A DNA stretch of 64,000 nt from Methylobacterium sp. UNC378MF (GCF_900103195.1 NZ_FMWU01000013.1:1-64000); one strand, 5' to 3'. Counted from the stretch's first letter, positions 47,165 to 56,405 are shown. A program made the numbers and translations. Notes: a model not told the origin generated them from the letters alone.

Positions 47165-47263
47165 TTGCGGAACAACAGCCTCGCCCAAGCGTCTTATCGT
47201 CAAAGGCGGCGAACTGTTAAGCTTCGGCCGCCATACTGATGGCATTCAAGGACAAGGTTGGCC

Positions 47264-47686
47264 ATGCGCTCGCTTAAGATCGCCCTTCTCGGCGTCGTCG
47301 CCGCCACCGGCCTCGGCGCTCTGGCCTCCGCGCCCGCCCAGGCCCAGGATGGCTACGTGCCCGGCCCGATCTACCGGGTCAGCCGGCCGCTGCCGATCCG
47401 CGTTCGCCCGCGCAGCTGGCTGGACGCCGGCAACGTGCCGCTGACCTCGAACGTTCCGGGTGCCGGCGGCTCGCGCAACCCGGCTCTCAATCCCTACCTG
47501 ATCGCGGCGTCGAACCAGCTGACCCCGCCCTATGGTCCGACGGATCGCTTCGGCCGCGGCATCCTGCCGGACCCGATCACCAACGGGCCGTTCATCGGCG
47601 CCCGCTCCTCGGCGATCCGCAACGTCGACCTGTCCTTCGTCGACCGACTGGATCCCACCTCGCCGCTCTACGGCCGCCCCTACTGA
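47264..47686 (+). CDS. Small exported unknown protein
   Basis: A 140-residue protein with a clear signal peptide (MRSLKIALLGVVAATGLGALASAPAQA-type, cut at AQA near residue 27) and a mature part rich in Pro, Arg and Asn (YVPGPIYRVSRPLPIRVRPRSWLDAGNVPL) without known domain. ATG 47264 is preferred over a TTG six bases upstream. It has its own terminator and is likely a single-gene unit. Confidence 0.85.
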   Translation: MRSLKIALLGVVAATGLGALASAPAQAQDGYVPGPIYRVSRPLPIRVRPRSWLDAGNVPLTSNVPGAGGSRNPALNPYLIAASNQLTPPYGPTDRFGRGILPDPITNGPFIGARSSAIRNVDLSFVDRLDPTSPLYGRPY

Positions 47687-47719
47687 GGCGACCCGCCAGG
47701 CAGCATACCGTTCGCGAAG

Positions 47720-47744
47720 CGCGGGTCCTCGGGCCCGCGTTTTT
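47720..47744 (+). terminator. Intrinsic terminator of the small exported protein gene
   Basis: CGCGGG/CCCGCG stem with an 8-base loop followed by TTTTT, 34 bases past the stop. Confidence 0.85.
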
Positions 47745-47843
47745 CGTTGGCGGTCCAGCCCGGCCGCGCCTTCACCGAGGCCGGATATCCTGTATGCCAG
47801 GGGCCGCGGGAGCGCGTGGGCTGCCGAGGCCGGGAACTGTGCC

Positions 47844-49463
47844 ATGAAGCCGTTCGACTGGGTGACCGGATATCCGTCGCTGCGGATGCCGATGTTCGGG
47901 CGCAACTGCGTTGCGACCTCGCACGCGCTGGCGGCGCAGGCCGGCATTCAGATGCTCCAGGCCGGCGGCAACGCGGTCGACGCCGCGATCGCCACGGCGG
48001 CCGCCAAGACCGTCACCGAGCCGTGCAGCAACGGCCTCGGCTCCGACGCCTTCTGCATCCTGTGGGACGGGAAGGCGCTGCACGGCCTCAACGCCTCCGG
48101 CGGGGCTCCGGCCGCCTGGAGCCGCGACTACTTCCTGAAGAAGTACGGCGCCGCCGAACGGCCGCCGATGCGCGGTTGGGATTCCGTCACCGTGCCGGGC
48201 GCGGTCGGCGCCTGGGCAGCACTGAGCGAGCGCTTCGGCCGCCTCCCCTTCGCTGACCTGATGCAGCCCGCGATCCGCATCGCCGAGCGCGGCTACCTGG
48301 CGCCGATCGTGGTCCAGCAGAAATGGGCGGCCGCGGCCCGAATCGACGCGATCACCCGCCAGCCGGGCTTCTCCGAGTTCTTCCTGCCGCGGGGTCGGGC
48401 GCCGGATGTCGGCGAGCTGGTAACGTTCCCCGGTGCCGAGAAGACCCTGCGGCTGATCGGCGAAACGAAGGGCGAGGCCTTCTACCGGGGCGAGATCGCC
48501 GAGGCGATCGCCGCGCACGCGCAGGCCCACGGCGGCGCGATGACGGCCGCAGACCTCTCGGCGTTCCGCCCCGAATGGGTGACGCCGACCGCGAAGGATT
48601 ACCACGGGTACACGCTGCACGAGATCCCGCCGAACGGCCAGGGCATCGCGGCGCAGATCGCGCTCGGCATCCTCGAGCAGTTCGACCTCGGCGGCCTGCC
48701 GGTGGACGGGCCGGACGCGCAGCACCTGCAGATCGAGGCGATGAAGCTCGCCTTCAGCGACACCTACCGGTACGTCGCCGACCCGCGCGGGATGGAGGTG
48801 ACGCCGGAGGCCATGCTCGACCCCGCCTACCTCGCCGAGCGCGCCAAGCTGATCGACCGGAACCGAGCCCAGGTCTTCGGGCCGGGCAAGCCGCCAGCGG
48901 GCGGGACGATCTACCTCACCGCGGCCGACGAATCCGGCATGATGGTGAGCTTCATCCAGTCGAACTTCATGGGCTTCGGCTCGGGCGTCGTCATTCCGGG
49001 CTGGGGCATCTCCCTGCAGAATCGCGGCTACGGCTTCGTGCTCGATCCGGAGAGTCCGAACGTGGTGGCGCCCGGCAAGCGCCCGTTCCACACCATCATC
49101 CCGGGCTTCCTCACGAAGGACGGCGCCCCGGTGATGAGCTTCGGCGTGATGGGCGGCAACATGCAGCCCCAGGGGCACGTCCAGACCCTGGTGCGGATGA
49201 TCGACCACGGCCAGAACCCGCAGGCGGCCTGCGACGCGCCCCGCTGGCGGGTGAACGAGGGTCTCGACATCAACGTCGAAGCGGCGATGCCGGGACCGAC
49301 GCTGGAGCGCCTTAAGGCCCTCGGCCACCGGCTTGAGGTGATCGAGGACAGCTACCAGGATTTCGGTGCCGGCCAGTTCATCTGGCGGATGGGCGATCCG
49401 GCCGTCGAGGGCTACGTGGCGGCGAGCGACCCGCGCCGCGACGGGCAGGCCGCCGTCTGGTGA
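47844..49463 (+). CDS. Gamma-glutamyltransferase-family protein
   Basis: A 539-residue Ntn-hydrolase precursor. The N-terminal part has MQAGGNAVDAAIATA-like sequence (LQAGGNAVDAAIATAAA, about 36-52) and SNGLGSDAF; the likely autocleavage/nucleophile Thr is in GGTIYLTAADESGMM (about residue 355), followed by NRGYGFVLDPESPN and the HTIIPGF block. No signal peptide is seen, unlike periplasmic Ggt, so it probably acts in the cytoplasm. The substrate may be glutathione or another amide. Start ATG 47844; longer frames upstream belong to another gene. Confidence 0.88.
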   Translation: MKPFDWVTGYPSLRMPMFGRNCVATSHALAAQAGIQMLQAGGNAVDAAIATAAAKTVTEPCSNGLGSDAFCILWDGKALHGLNASGGAPAAWSRDYFLKKYGAAERPPMRGWDSVTVPGAVGAWAALSERFGRLPFADLMQPAIRIAERGYLAPIVVQQKWAAAARIDAITRQPGFSEFFLPRGRAPDVGELVTFPGAEKTLRLIGETKGEAFYRGEIAEAIAAHAQAHGGAMTAADLSAFRPEWVTPTAKDYHGYTLHEIPPNGQGIAAQIALGILEQFDLGGLPVDGPDAQHLQIEAMKLAFSDTYRYVADPRGMEVTPEAMLDPAYLAERAKLIDRNRAQVFGPGKPPAGGTIYLTAADESGMMVSFIQSNFMGFGSGVVIPGWGISLQNRGYGFVLDPESPNVVAPGKRPFHTIIPGFLTKDGAPVMSFGVMGGNMQPQGHVQTLVRMIDHGQNPQAACDAPRWRVNEGLDINVEAAMPGPTLERLKALGHRLEVIEDSYQDFGAGQFIWRMGDPAVEGYVAASDPRRDGQAAVW

Positions 49464-49467
49464 GGCG

Positions 49468-50436
49468 CTACTTTACTTGGAGGCTGTCCACCACCTGGCG
49501 GAACTTGGCGAGGACGCCGTCGCGCTGATCCTGCCGCACGACGCCGAGGGCGCGAAGATAGCCATCCGGTGCGAACCGGATGGTCTGCATGACCACCACG
49601 GGCTGGTTGGTCGGCTGATCGAGGGCGCGGGCCACGATCTCGTGCCAGTCGACGCCGTTCGAGCGGTAGCTCTGCGCCCGCTCGATGACGAAGTCCTTCA
49701 TGGTCTGGTTCGAGGCCAGGGCGGCGCGGGCGAAACCGTCCCGTTGCTCCGCCCCGGGCGGCTGCTGCACCGCCTGCGCCAGGACGAGGATCGGCTGCTC
49801 CAGATTCTGCATCTGGTCCTTGGGCCCGCTGGTGAGGAGGACCGAGTTGCCGGCCATCACCCGCACCGGCCGGAAGCCCGCCATGTCGGCGATGCGGAAG
49901 GGCAGCGCGTCGACCTGCTGGGTCAGCGACAGGGCCGGCCGGAGGGTGACGCCCGTCACCATCTTGCGCATCGACGCCTCGGTCTCGGCGTCGGGCAGCG
50001 CCTGGGCGATGATCAGCCCGGTCACCGTCGGCGTGCCGACCACGAGGATCCACTTCCGGATCGCCGGCGCGGACGAGCCGGGATCGGCGGGCTGCTCACC
50101 GGTGTAGAGCATGCCCTCGTTGTCGCCGATCTTCACCTCCTCGCGCTTCTCGACCGCGAAGCCCTGGCTCAGCAGGTTGGCGTCGGTGAAGCCGCTGACG
50201 AGTTCCGCGAAAGCGTTCGGGGGCAACTCGACGACCGACACGGTCGCGCCGCCCTCCTTCCGCTCGAAGCCCGAGAAGCGCCGCGACAGCGACATGTCAG
50301 CGGGCGGGTCGAAGCCGAAGCGCGAGCCCGCGGGATAGACAGGATCGCCGGCCCGGGCGGCCGAGCCGAGGCTGGCCGCCAGCGCGGCTGCGCACAGAAC
50401 CCGTCCGAGACGCAGCGTCAGGTTGCGCATCCGCAT
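49468..50436 (-). CDS. Exported unknown protein
   Basis: A 322-residue protein with a signal peptide (RLGRVLCAAALAASLGSAARA, cut near residue 29) and a mature part of alternating strands (FGFDPPADMSLSRRFSGFE, ATVSVVELPP, WILVVGTPTVTGLIIAQALP, VVVMQTIRFAPDGYLRALGVV). I know no named domain, but proteins of this shape occur widely in Hyphomicrobiales. It converges with the gamma-glutamyltransferase gene, four bases apart, without visible terminator. Confidence 0.82.
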   Translation of the reverse strand: MRMRNLTLRLGRVLCAAALAASLGSAARAGDPVYPAGSRFGFDPPADMSLSRRFSGFERKEGGATVSVVELPPNAFAELVSGFTDANLLSQGFAVEKREEVKIGDNEGMLYTGEQPADPGSSAPAIRKWILVVGTPTVTGLIIAQALPDAETEASMRKMVTGVTLRPALSLTQQVDALPFRIADMAGFRPVRVMAGNSVLLTSGPKDQMQNLEQPILVLAQAVQQPPGAEQRDGFARAALASNQTMKDFVIERAQSYRSNGVDWHEIVARALDQPTNQPVVVMQTIRFAPDGYLRALGVVRQDQRDGVLAKFRQVVDSLQVK

Positions 50437-50539
50437 CGAAAACCGGTTCTCCTGGTGGATCCAACTTGGGGTTAGTCCGCACGCGATGGGTCTGCCGGGC
50501 GACCTGTTCTGTCAAGCCGGCAACGCGGCGCGCCTGCCA

Positions 50540-50927
50540 TCACGATGAAGAGAAACCGGCAAACCCGGCGGCGGAGCCGATCCCGAGGACGTTGGCGCAG
50601 AGATTCCACCGGGAGAAGATCGAGCCGAGGAAAAGCTGGCCCGGCAGGGTCACGCGGAAGGCGTCCAGGGTCGGGGTTTGAACGAGCCCGCTGCCATCGA
50701 TGATCGCGGCGGCCGCGAGGGCGGCGAACAGGCAGGCCCAGCCCTGCTTGAGCCCGGAAGGGACGAACTCGTGCAGCCCAGCCCTGACGCCGCCGCGCCA
50801 GGGCCGCCTCCCGAAGGCGGGCCTTGTCCGCGACGAAGCCCGCGAGCGCCGGCCAGTGCAAGGCCGGGCTGGCGCGGCCGCCCGGGACCGCGGACGGCGC
50901 CCGGTCCGGGTCTCGTTCGCGCGTCAT
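50540..50927 (-). pseudogene. Frameshifted DUF817-like fragment
   Basis: From the ATG at 50927 the frame gives HWPALAGFVADKARLREAAL, then turns Arg-rich near 50800. The next frame then continues well with GGVRAGLHEFVPSGLKQGWACLFAAL and a hydrophobic stretch, ending at a stop at 50540. The LKQGWACLF block matches my memory of the DUF817 membrane-protein N-terminus. DUF817 proteins are about 270 residues, so this is both frameshifted and much shortened. The 5' end overlaps the alkB stop. Confidence 0.45.
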
Positions 50928-51568
50928 GGCGCGGCCGGCACCGTGACGCGCCGCAGGGTGAGGTTGCAGCGGCCGCCCGGCGGCAGGAACGCGGGCGCGT
51001 CCGCCGCCAGCAGGTCGCCGTCCGGGTAGAGCCGGTCGATGCCGTGGAAGACCAGCCGGGAGGCGCCGCCCATTACCAGCGCGTCGCCGGCCTGCAGCCG
51101 GATCGAGCGGGTCGAGTCCGACCGGCTCAGGCCGCCGTAGCGGAACAGTGCCGCCGCGCCGAGGGACAGCGACAGGACCGGCGCGGCGAGATCGGCCTCG
51201 TCGCGATCCTGGTGGAGACCCATGCGGGTGCCCGGCGCGTAGAGGTTGATGAGGCAGGCTTCCGGCGGCGCCGGATAGGCCGCCAGCGCCGCCCAGGCCG
51301 CGCGAGCAGTCGGCGGCAGGGCCGGCCAGGGCCGACCAGTCTCGGGATGGTCGGGCTGGTAGCGGTAGCCAGCGACGTCCGAGACCCAGCCGAGGGGGCC
51401 GGCATTCGACATCCGCACCGAGAACGGCTTGCCCGTGCGGGGCATCCGCGGCGTCACGGGTGGCGCCTCGGCGAGGATCGCGGCGATCTCGGCGGCGAGC
51501 CGCGCGCGGGCGGCCGCGCCGAGGTAGCCCGGATGGTGGATCAGGCCGGGAGCGAGTTCCGTCGCCAC
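50924..51568 (-). CDS. alkB: Alpha-ketoglutarate-dependent dioxygenase AlkB
   Basis: Repairs N-alkylated bases in DNA/RNA by oxidative demethylation with Fe(II) and 2-oxoglutarate. The 214-residue protein has the iron motif HQDRDE (His and Asp), VFHGIDRL (second His) and RCNLTLRRV with the 2-oxoglutarate arginines. It begins with GTG directly after the gpmA stop, and so is in an operon with dapB-gpmA. Confidence 0.93.
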   Translation of the reverse strand: MATELAPGLIHHPGYLGAAARARLAAEIAAILAEAPPVTPRMPRTGKPFSVRMSNAGPLGWVSDVAGYRYQPDHPETGRPWPALPPTARAAWAALAAYPAPPEACLINLYAPGTRMGLHQDRDEADLAAPVLSLSLGAAALFRYGGLSRSDSTRSIRLQAGDALVMGGASRLVFHGIDRLYPDGDLLAADAPAFLPPGGRCNLTLRRVTVPAAP

Positions 51569-52207
51569 TCAGCGGCCCGCGTCGATGTCCTGCTCCAGCA
51601 CGGACTTCGACGCAACCGTGGTGTCGGCGTTCAGGCGGTAGACCAGCGGCACGCCGGTCCGGATCTGAAGATCCGGCACCTGCGCCTCGGTCAGGCCGTC
51701 GAGCACCATCACCAGGGCGCGCAGCGAGTTGCCGTGGGCCGCCACCAGGACCCGCCGGCCAGCCATCACGCGCGGCAGGATCGCCGCAACGTAGCAGGGC
51801 AGCACCCGCGCGGCCGTGTCCTTCAGGCTCTCGCCGCCGGGCGGCCGCACGTCGTAGCCCCGGCGCCAGGCGTGGACCTGCGCGTCGCCCCAGCGGGCGC
51901 GGGCCTCGTCCTTGTTGAGGCCGGAGAGATCGCCGTAATCGCGTTCGTTCAACGCGCGCTCGCGCAGGATCGGGATATCGGAGAGGCCCATCTCCTCCAG
52001 AATTAGCGCGCAGGTATGCTGCGCCCGGATCAGCTCGGAGGTGAAGGCCACGTCGAAGCCGTAGCCATCCCGCCTCAACTCGCGCCCGGCCGCCCGGGCC
52101 TCGGCGACGCCGCGCTCGGTCAGGTCCGGGTCGCGCCAGCCCGTGAACAGGTTCTGGCGGTTCCACTCGCTCTGGCCGTGCCGGACGAGGACGAGCAGCC
52201 GCTCCAT
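51569..52207 (-). CDS. gpmA: 2,3-bisphosphoglycerate-dependent phosphoglycerate mutase
   Basis: Interconverts 3- and 2-phosphoglycerate. The 212-residue protein has [10 protein letters not shown] (phospho-His near residue 10), [12 protein letters not shown] and [12 protein letters not shown] with the second catalytic His. Start at ATG 52207, 17 bases after the dapB stop. The dapB-gpmA order is common in Alphaproteobacteria. Confidence 0.95.
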   Translation of the reverse strand: MERLLVLVRHGQSEWNRQNLFTGWRDPDLTERGVAEARAAGRELRRDGYGFDVAFTSELIRAQHTCALILEEMGLSDIPILRERALNERDYGDLSGLNKDEARARWGDAQVHAWRRGYDVRPPGGESLKDTAARVLPCYVAAILPRVMAGRRVLVAAHGNSLRALVMVLDGLTEAQVPDLQIRTGVPLVYRLNADTTVASKSVLEQDIDAGR

Positions 52208-52224
52208 CGAGGCCGCGCCGCCGG

Positions 52225-53022
52225 TCACAGGCCGAGCACGTCGGTCATTGTGTAGAGTCCCGGCGGCTTGGGATGCGCCCAGAGCGCGGCCTTGACGGCG
52301 CCGGCGGCGAACAGGCCCCGGTCGGCGGCGTGGTGGCTGATCGTCAGGCTCTCGCCGGTGCCGGCGAAGATCACGCTGTGGTCTCCCACGACGCTGCCGC
52401 CCCGGAGGGTGGCGAAGCCGATATCGCCGGGCCGGCGGGCGCCGGTATGCCCGTCCCGGGTGGAGACCCGGACCGCCTTCAGGTCGACGCCGCGGCCCTC
52501 CGCGGCGGCCTCGCCCAGCATCAGCGCGGTGCCTGAGGGCGCGTCCACCTTCATCCGGTGGTGCATCTCGCAGATTTCGATGTCGAACTCGTCGCCGAGG
52601 GCCTTGGCGACCCGGCTGACCAGGGCAGCCATCAGGTTGATGCCGAGCGACATGTTGCCCGACTGCACGATGCGGGCGTGGTAGGAGGCCGCCTTTAACC
52701 TGGCGAAGTCGTCCTCCGACAGGCCGGTCGTGCCGACGACGTGGACGATGCGCGCCTGAGCGGCCAGCTCGGCGAAGGCCACCGTGGCGGCCGGCGCGGT
52801 GAAGTCGAGGACGCCGTCGGCGGCCGCGAAGGCCGTGAGAGCGTCGTCGGTGACGGGCACGTCGAGGGGCGGCAGCCCGGCGAGCACGCCGGCGTCCTGT
52901 CCGAGCGCCGGGGATCCCGCGCGCTCGATTGCCGCGGAGAGCGTGCAGCCCTCGGCCTGCGCCACCGCGCGGATCAGCATCCGCCCCATGCGCCCGTCGG
53001 CGCCGACCACCACGAGCCGCAT
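52225..53022 (-). CDS. dapB: 4-hydroxy-tetrahydrodipicolinate reductase
   Basis: NAD(P)H-dependent step of lysine/diaminopimelate synthesis. The 265-residue protein has the nucleotide loop [23 protein letters not shown], and the catalytic [16 protein letters not shown] motif (paired His and Lys). Length is standard. Head of the dapB-gpmA-alkB transcript. Confidence 0.96.
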   Translation of the reverse strand: MRLVVVGADGRMGRMLIRAVAQAEGCTLSAAIERAGSPALGQDAGVLAGLPPLDVPVTDDALTAFAAADGVLDFTAPAATVAFAELAAQARIVHVVGTTGLSEDDFARLKAASYHARIVQSGNMSLGINLMAALVSRVAKALGDEFDIEICEMHHRMKVDAPSGTALMLGEAAAEGRGVDLKAVRVSTRDGHTGARRPGDIGFATLRGGSVVGDHSVIFAGTGESLTISHHAADRGLFAAGAVKAALWAHPKPPGLYTMTDVLGL

Positions 53023-53140
53023 TCCGTTCCCCAGCTTGCCATATTCATGCGCAGGGACCGGGCCGCGGCGGCCCCGCCCCTGTTCGCCTCGCTGTCCGGG
53101 CTCCAGCTCCGCCGTGCGGGCGGCGGGAGCCCGGGCGCTC

Positions 53141-53638
53141 TCACTCCTTCTCGGGGGCGATCTGCTCGAGCCCGCCGATATGTTTCTGCGCGTAGAGCGG
53201 CAGGCCGATCTGCTTGATCAGTTCCAGCTGGGTCTCGAGGAAGTCGATGTGGCCCTCCTCGTCCTCGGCCAGATCCTCGAACAGGCGCTTGGACACGCGG
53301 TCGTTGATCGAGTCGCAGTACTTCGCGGCTTCGAGGTAGAGGCTGCGCGCCTCGTTCTCGGCGGCGAGATCGGATTCCAGGATCTCCTGGACGTTCTGGC
53401 CGATCCGCAGCGGGTCGAGCTCCTGCAGGTTCGGGAACCCGTCGAGGAACAGGATCCGGTCGATGAACCGGTCCGCGTGGTTCATCTCCTCGATCGATTC
53501 CTTGCGCCAGAACTTCGCCAGCTCGACGTAGCCCCAGTCATTGAGCATGCGGAAATGCAGCCAGTACTGGCTGACGGCCGTCAGCTCGCTGCGCAGGCCT
53601 CGGTTCAGATACTCGATGACCTTGGTGTCGCCCTTCAT
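53141..53638 (-). CDS. bfr: Bacterioferritin
   Basis: Haem-containing 24-mer iron store. The 165-residue protein has all expected ligands: ferroxidase Glu18, Glu51, His54, Glu94, Glu127, His130, and haem-ligand Met52. It lies 44 bases downstream of bfd on the same strand, so storage (Bfr) and release (Bfd) are co-expressed from the region with the dyad at 54025-54058. Confidence 0.97.
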   Translation of the reverse strand: MKGDTKVIEYLNRGLRSELTAVSQYWLHFRMLNDWGYVELAKFWRKESIEEMNHADRFIDRILFLDGFPNLQELDPLRIGQNVQEILESDLAAENEARSLYLEAAKYCDSINDRVSKRLFEDLAEDEEGHIDFLETQLELIKQIGLPLYAQKHIGGLEQIAPEKE

Positions 53639-53682
53639 GCCCCCGTACTCCTTACCGTGATCTCAGGCGGGGGGTAGAAGCA

Positions 53683-53955
53683 TCAGGCAGCGACTCCCTC
53701 ATCCGCAGTTTGGAACTTCACCAAACTACACGCGCTGGCGCAAGTCGTCGAGCAAGCATGGCTGCCTTCCACCGCCGGCGCTTCGCCCAGCGCGGTCTGC
53801 ATGATGGCCCGGATCGTGCGGGCGCAGCGTCCGCATTTCGGGCTGCAGCCGAGGCACGCATACACCTGCGCGGGCGTACGCGGGCAGCCCGGGCCAGGCG
53901 AAAGGCAGCCGCGGACCGCGCCGTCCGATATGACGTTACAAGAACAGACGATCAT
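53683..53955 (-). CDS. bfd: Bacterioferritin-associated ferredoxin
   Basis: [2Fe-2S] protein that reduces Bfr to free its iron. The 90-residue protein has the cluster ligands Cys4 and Cys6 (MIVCSCN) and CGRC (Cys41, Cys44), followed by ARTIRAIM. Beyond the usual end (about residue 60) there is a tail with three more cysteines (HACSTTCASACSL), not part of the standard domain. The ATG at 53955 gives the canonical start; a second ATG 21 bases upstream is in frame. Confidence 0.93.
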   Translation of the reverse strand: MIVCSCNVISDGAVRGCLSPGPGCPRTPAQVYACLGCSPKCGRCARTIRAIMQTALGEAPAVEGSHACSTTCASACSLVKFQTADEGVAA

Positions 53956-54024
53956 GCGCGCCGCAAATCCCGTCATCCCCGCGCCCGCCGCGGTCGTCGA
54001 CGACCGTCCCGGGCACCCGTTCCA

Positions 54025-54058
54025 GTTTAGAAGAATTGAAAAGTAGTTGGCTTTTCAA
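54025..54058. promoter_or_regulatory. Inverted-repeat operator upstream of bfd-bfr
   Basis: ATTGAAAAG (54034-54042) and CTTTTCAAT (54050-54058) form a perfect 9-bp inverted repeat with a 7-base spacer, in an AT-rich island. Next to it is TTTAGAA (54025-54031), like half of the iron-control (ICE) box bound by Irr in Hyphomicrobiales. It lies 70-103 bases upstream of bfd. Iron control of bfd-bfr by Irr or a Fur-family protein is inferred. Confidence 0.55.
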
Positions 54059-54180
54059 TACTTTACCGGTTGCGGTCGACATGGCACCCCCGCTCCGGCG
54101 GGTCAAGTGCGTGCGATCAAAGTGCGCCCCAAAGGTCGCGCCGGAGTCGCATCGGAGTCACGGTCGTGCCGCGCCGCGGG

Positions 54181-54798
54181 TCAGCGGGCGAGTTCACGCA
54201 GGCCGAGCCGGATCAGAACCTTGGCCTCGGCACCCTCCCCCGCGCCCTTGAGGGCGGCCGCGATGGCGGCGGCGGCCTGAACCTGCGGATAGCCGAGATT
54301 GACGAGGGCGGAGACGGCATCCGCCACCGGCCGGGGCGCGGCGCCCTCCTCCACGGCGCCGGTGAGGGCGACCAGGGCCGGGTCGATGGGCGCGAAGGCC
54401 GGGGCCTTGTCCTTGAGTTCGGCGGCGAGCCGCGCGGCCAGTCGCGGCCCGACCCCGGGCGCGCGGCTGATCGCACCCTTGTCGCCGGTGGCGATCGCGG
54501 CCGCCAGCGCCTCGGGTTCGAGGACCGACAGCACACCCAGCGCCACGCGGGCGCCGACGCCCTGCACGGTCTGGAGCAGGCGGAACCACTCCCGCTCGGC
54601 GTCCGAGCGGAATCCGTAGAGGCGGATCATGTCCTCGCGGACATGGGTTTCGATCGACAGCTCCGCGGGCTCGCCGGCCTTGGGCATGCGCTGGAGCGTC
54701 CGCGCCGAGCAATGCACGATGTAGCCGACGCCCGAGACGTCGAGGATCACGAAATCCTCGCCGAACGAGTCCACGACGCCCCTGAGTTTGCCGATCAT
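54181..54798 (-). CDS. ruvA: Holliday junction DNA helicase subunit RuvA
   Basis: Binds four-way junctions and loads RuvB for branch migration. The 205-residue protein has the OB-fold start [23 protein letters not shown], two helix-hairpin-helix motifs ([36 protein letters not shown]) and the C-terminal RuvB-contact domain ([15 protein letters not shown]). In most Alphaproteobacteria ruvC-ruvA-ruvB are adjacent; here the upstream neighbour is divergent yceI and the downstream one is bfd, so ruvA stands alone. Confidence 0.96.
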   Translation of the reverse strand: MIGKLRGVVDSFGEDFVILDVSGVGYIVHCSARTLQRMPKAGEPAELSIETHVREDMIRLYGFRSDAEREWFRLLQTVQGVGARVALGVLSVLEPEALAAAIATGDKGAISRAPGVGPRLAARLAAELKDKAPAFAPIDPALVALTGAVEEGAAPRPVADAVSALVNLGYPQVQAAAAIAAALKGAGEGAEAKVLIRLGLRELAR

Positions 54799-54933
54799 GC
54801 CACGCCCGCCGCTGTCCCGGGTTGCCTACAGAACCGCGGCGGCCTCCGCCAGACGTGCTTGAGCGCGCAGGGAGATCATGAAATCACGGGCGCCGCGCCG
54901 GCCGAGCTTGGCCGGTCACGGGGGGGGACGACC

Positions 54934-55566
54934 ATGCGTGCGCGACATCTTGCCTTGTTCGGCCTGCTGAGCCTCGGCGCAGCCGCGGCGGCGGACAATC
55001 CGGCCGCCCCGCCCGCTCCGGTAGCGCCCAGCGCGGATCCGACGCAGGTCCGGCCGGGGAGCTACGTGCTCGATCCGGACCACGGCAAGATCACGTGGTC
55101 GGTCTCCCATCTCGGCTACTCGACCTATTACGGTCAGCTCACCGGCCTGAACGGCACGCTCCAGCTCGACCCGAAGGCCCCGGATAAGAGCCGGCTCGAA
55201 GTGACCGTGCCGCTGAGCGGGGTGCTGACCGGCAGCACGCGGCTGAACGAGCACCTCGCGGCACCCGATTTCTTCGACACGGCCAAGTTCCCGAACGCCA
55301 CCTTCACGGCCACCAAGGTCGAGCCGACCAGTCCGACGACGGCGCGGATCAGCGGAGACCTGAACCTGCGCGGCACCGTCCGGCCGTTCGCGATCGACGC
55401 CACGTTCAACCAGGCCGGCATCCATCCGGTGGATCAGCGCTACACGGTGGGGTTCGACGGCCGCGCGGTCATCAAGCGCTCGGATTTCGGCATCAACGCC
55501 TACCTGCCGCAACTCGGCGACGAGGTCAGCCTGCGCATCGAGGGCGAGTTCAAGGCCGCGCCCTGA
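54934..55566 (+). CDS. YceI-family periplasmic lipocalin-like protein
   Basis: A 210-residue protein with a short signal peptide (RARHLALFGLLSLGAAAAA), a proline-rich spacer and the YceI domain (YVLDPDHGKITWSVSHLGYSTYYGQLTGLNGTL, FFDTAKFPNATFTATKVE, FGINAYLPQLGDEVSL). YceI proteins bind isoprenoid-type lipids such as polyprenyl chains in a beta-barrel. GGGGGGGA precedes the ATG at 54934. Divergent from ruvA. Confidence 0.92.
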   Translation: MRARHLALFGLLSLGAAAAADNPAAPPAPVAPSADPTQVRPGSYVLDPDHGKITWSVSHLGYSTYYGQLTGLNGTLQLDPKAPDKSRLEVTVPLSGVLTGSTRLNEHLAAPDFFDTAKFPNATFTATKVEPTSPTTARISGDLNLRGTVRPFAIDATFNQAGIHPVDQRYTVGFDGRAVIKRSDFGINAYLPQLGDEVSLRIEGEFKAAP

Positions 55567-56003
55567 CATCTGGAAGGTCCATCCATCGCGGCCGGAACCG
55601 GGGATTCTGGAACGACCGAGCACGCCCGCAGCCGCGTCTCCCTGTCATTCCGGGGCTGCATAGCGGGATCCGGGATCCAGACGCGCCGATGCGCCATGCA
55701 CGGGCACCGGTAGCGGCTCCGGATTCCGGGCTCGCCTTCGGCACTGCGGAAAGATGGTTCGCAGCGACCGGCGCGGGGGGCCGACGCGCCGAGAACGCCG
55801 CTTCCATATGGGGGCCTCTGCCTGCACGCGAGTGGGTCGGGTGACGGCCTGTCGCCGGGGGTGTAGGCAGCCGCCGTCGCGCCGCTGCAGCGAAGGGATG
55901 GACCCACATGACCATGCTTCTCCCGAGGGGCACCTGCCGTCGCCATCCCGAGCATGACGGGCGCATCACCGCGCAGGTCGGCGCCATCGTGGAGGCCTGA
56001 ACC
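55567..56003. repeat. Non-coding interval with degenerate intergenic repeats
   Basis: About 435 bases with no gene. 55630-55735 contains CTGTCATTCCGGGGC, CGGGATCCGGGATCCAG and GGATTCCGGGCTCGCCTTCGG, the hallmarks of the REP-like intergenic elements also seen near 37590. A second dyad-rich part (CATGACCATGCTTCTCCCGAGG ... CATCCCGAGCATGACGGG) lies at about 55905-55960. Confidence 0.5.
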
Positions 56004-56405
56004 GTGCGGCGTGTCGGTATCCTTGGCCTTGCCCTGGCGATGAGCTTCGCGGGCGAAGCCGCGGCGCAGGTGCCTGCGCCGCCCCCTCCCTCGTCGGCGC
56101 CGACCGTGGCAACCTCGCCCCTGGACAATTACGCGGCGGCGGCGGCCACCACGATCATCGCCGAGCAGGCCTGTCCGGGCGTGCAGGTGAGGGCCGGCCA
56201 GCTCACGACGCTCCGTCTCGCCGCCCGGGTCAATGCCGGCCAGGAGGCGATGTTGGAGGAGAAGCTGCGGACCCGCGCCACGCAGGTGCGCCAGCAGCTC
56301 GCCGCCGATGGCCGCGAGGCCTGGTGCTCCGCGGCGCTGGCGGCTTTCGGTCCGGACGGCACCGTGGCCAAGGGCGTCCTGGCCACCGGCGCCCGGATCC
56401 GGTGA
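56004..56405 (+). CDS. Small exported unknown protein
   Basis: A 133-residue protein with a signal peptide (RRVGILGLALAMSFAGEAAA, cut near AAAQ) and a helical mature domain with two cysteines (EQACPGVQV, EAWCSAAL) that may form a disulfide. GGAGG lies eight bases before GTG 56004. No named family recognised. Confidence 0.75.
   Translation: MRRVGILGLALAMSFAGEAAAQVPAPPPPSSAPTVATSPLDNYAAAAATTIIAEQACPGVQVRAGQLTTLRLAARVNAGQEAMLEEKLRTRATQVRQQLAADGREAWCSAALAAFGPDGTVAKGVLATGARIR

Noticed and set aside
47772..49328. 518-codon minus-strand frame opposite the gamma-glutamyltransferase gene.
   Set aside because: Arg/His/Asp-rich shadow translation without motifs; the plus strand carries the conserved enzyme.
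54034..54058. The bfd upstream inverted repeat as a ruvA terminator.
   Set aside because: It lies about 125 bases after ruvA and has a run of T too short and interrupted (TCTTCT); the neighbouring TTTAGAA and AT-rich setting fit an operator better, though a dual role cannot be excluded.
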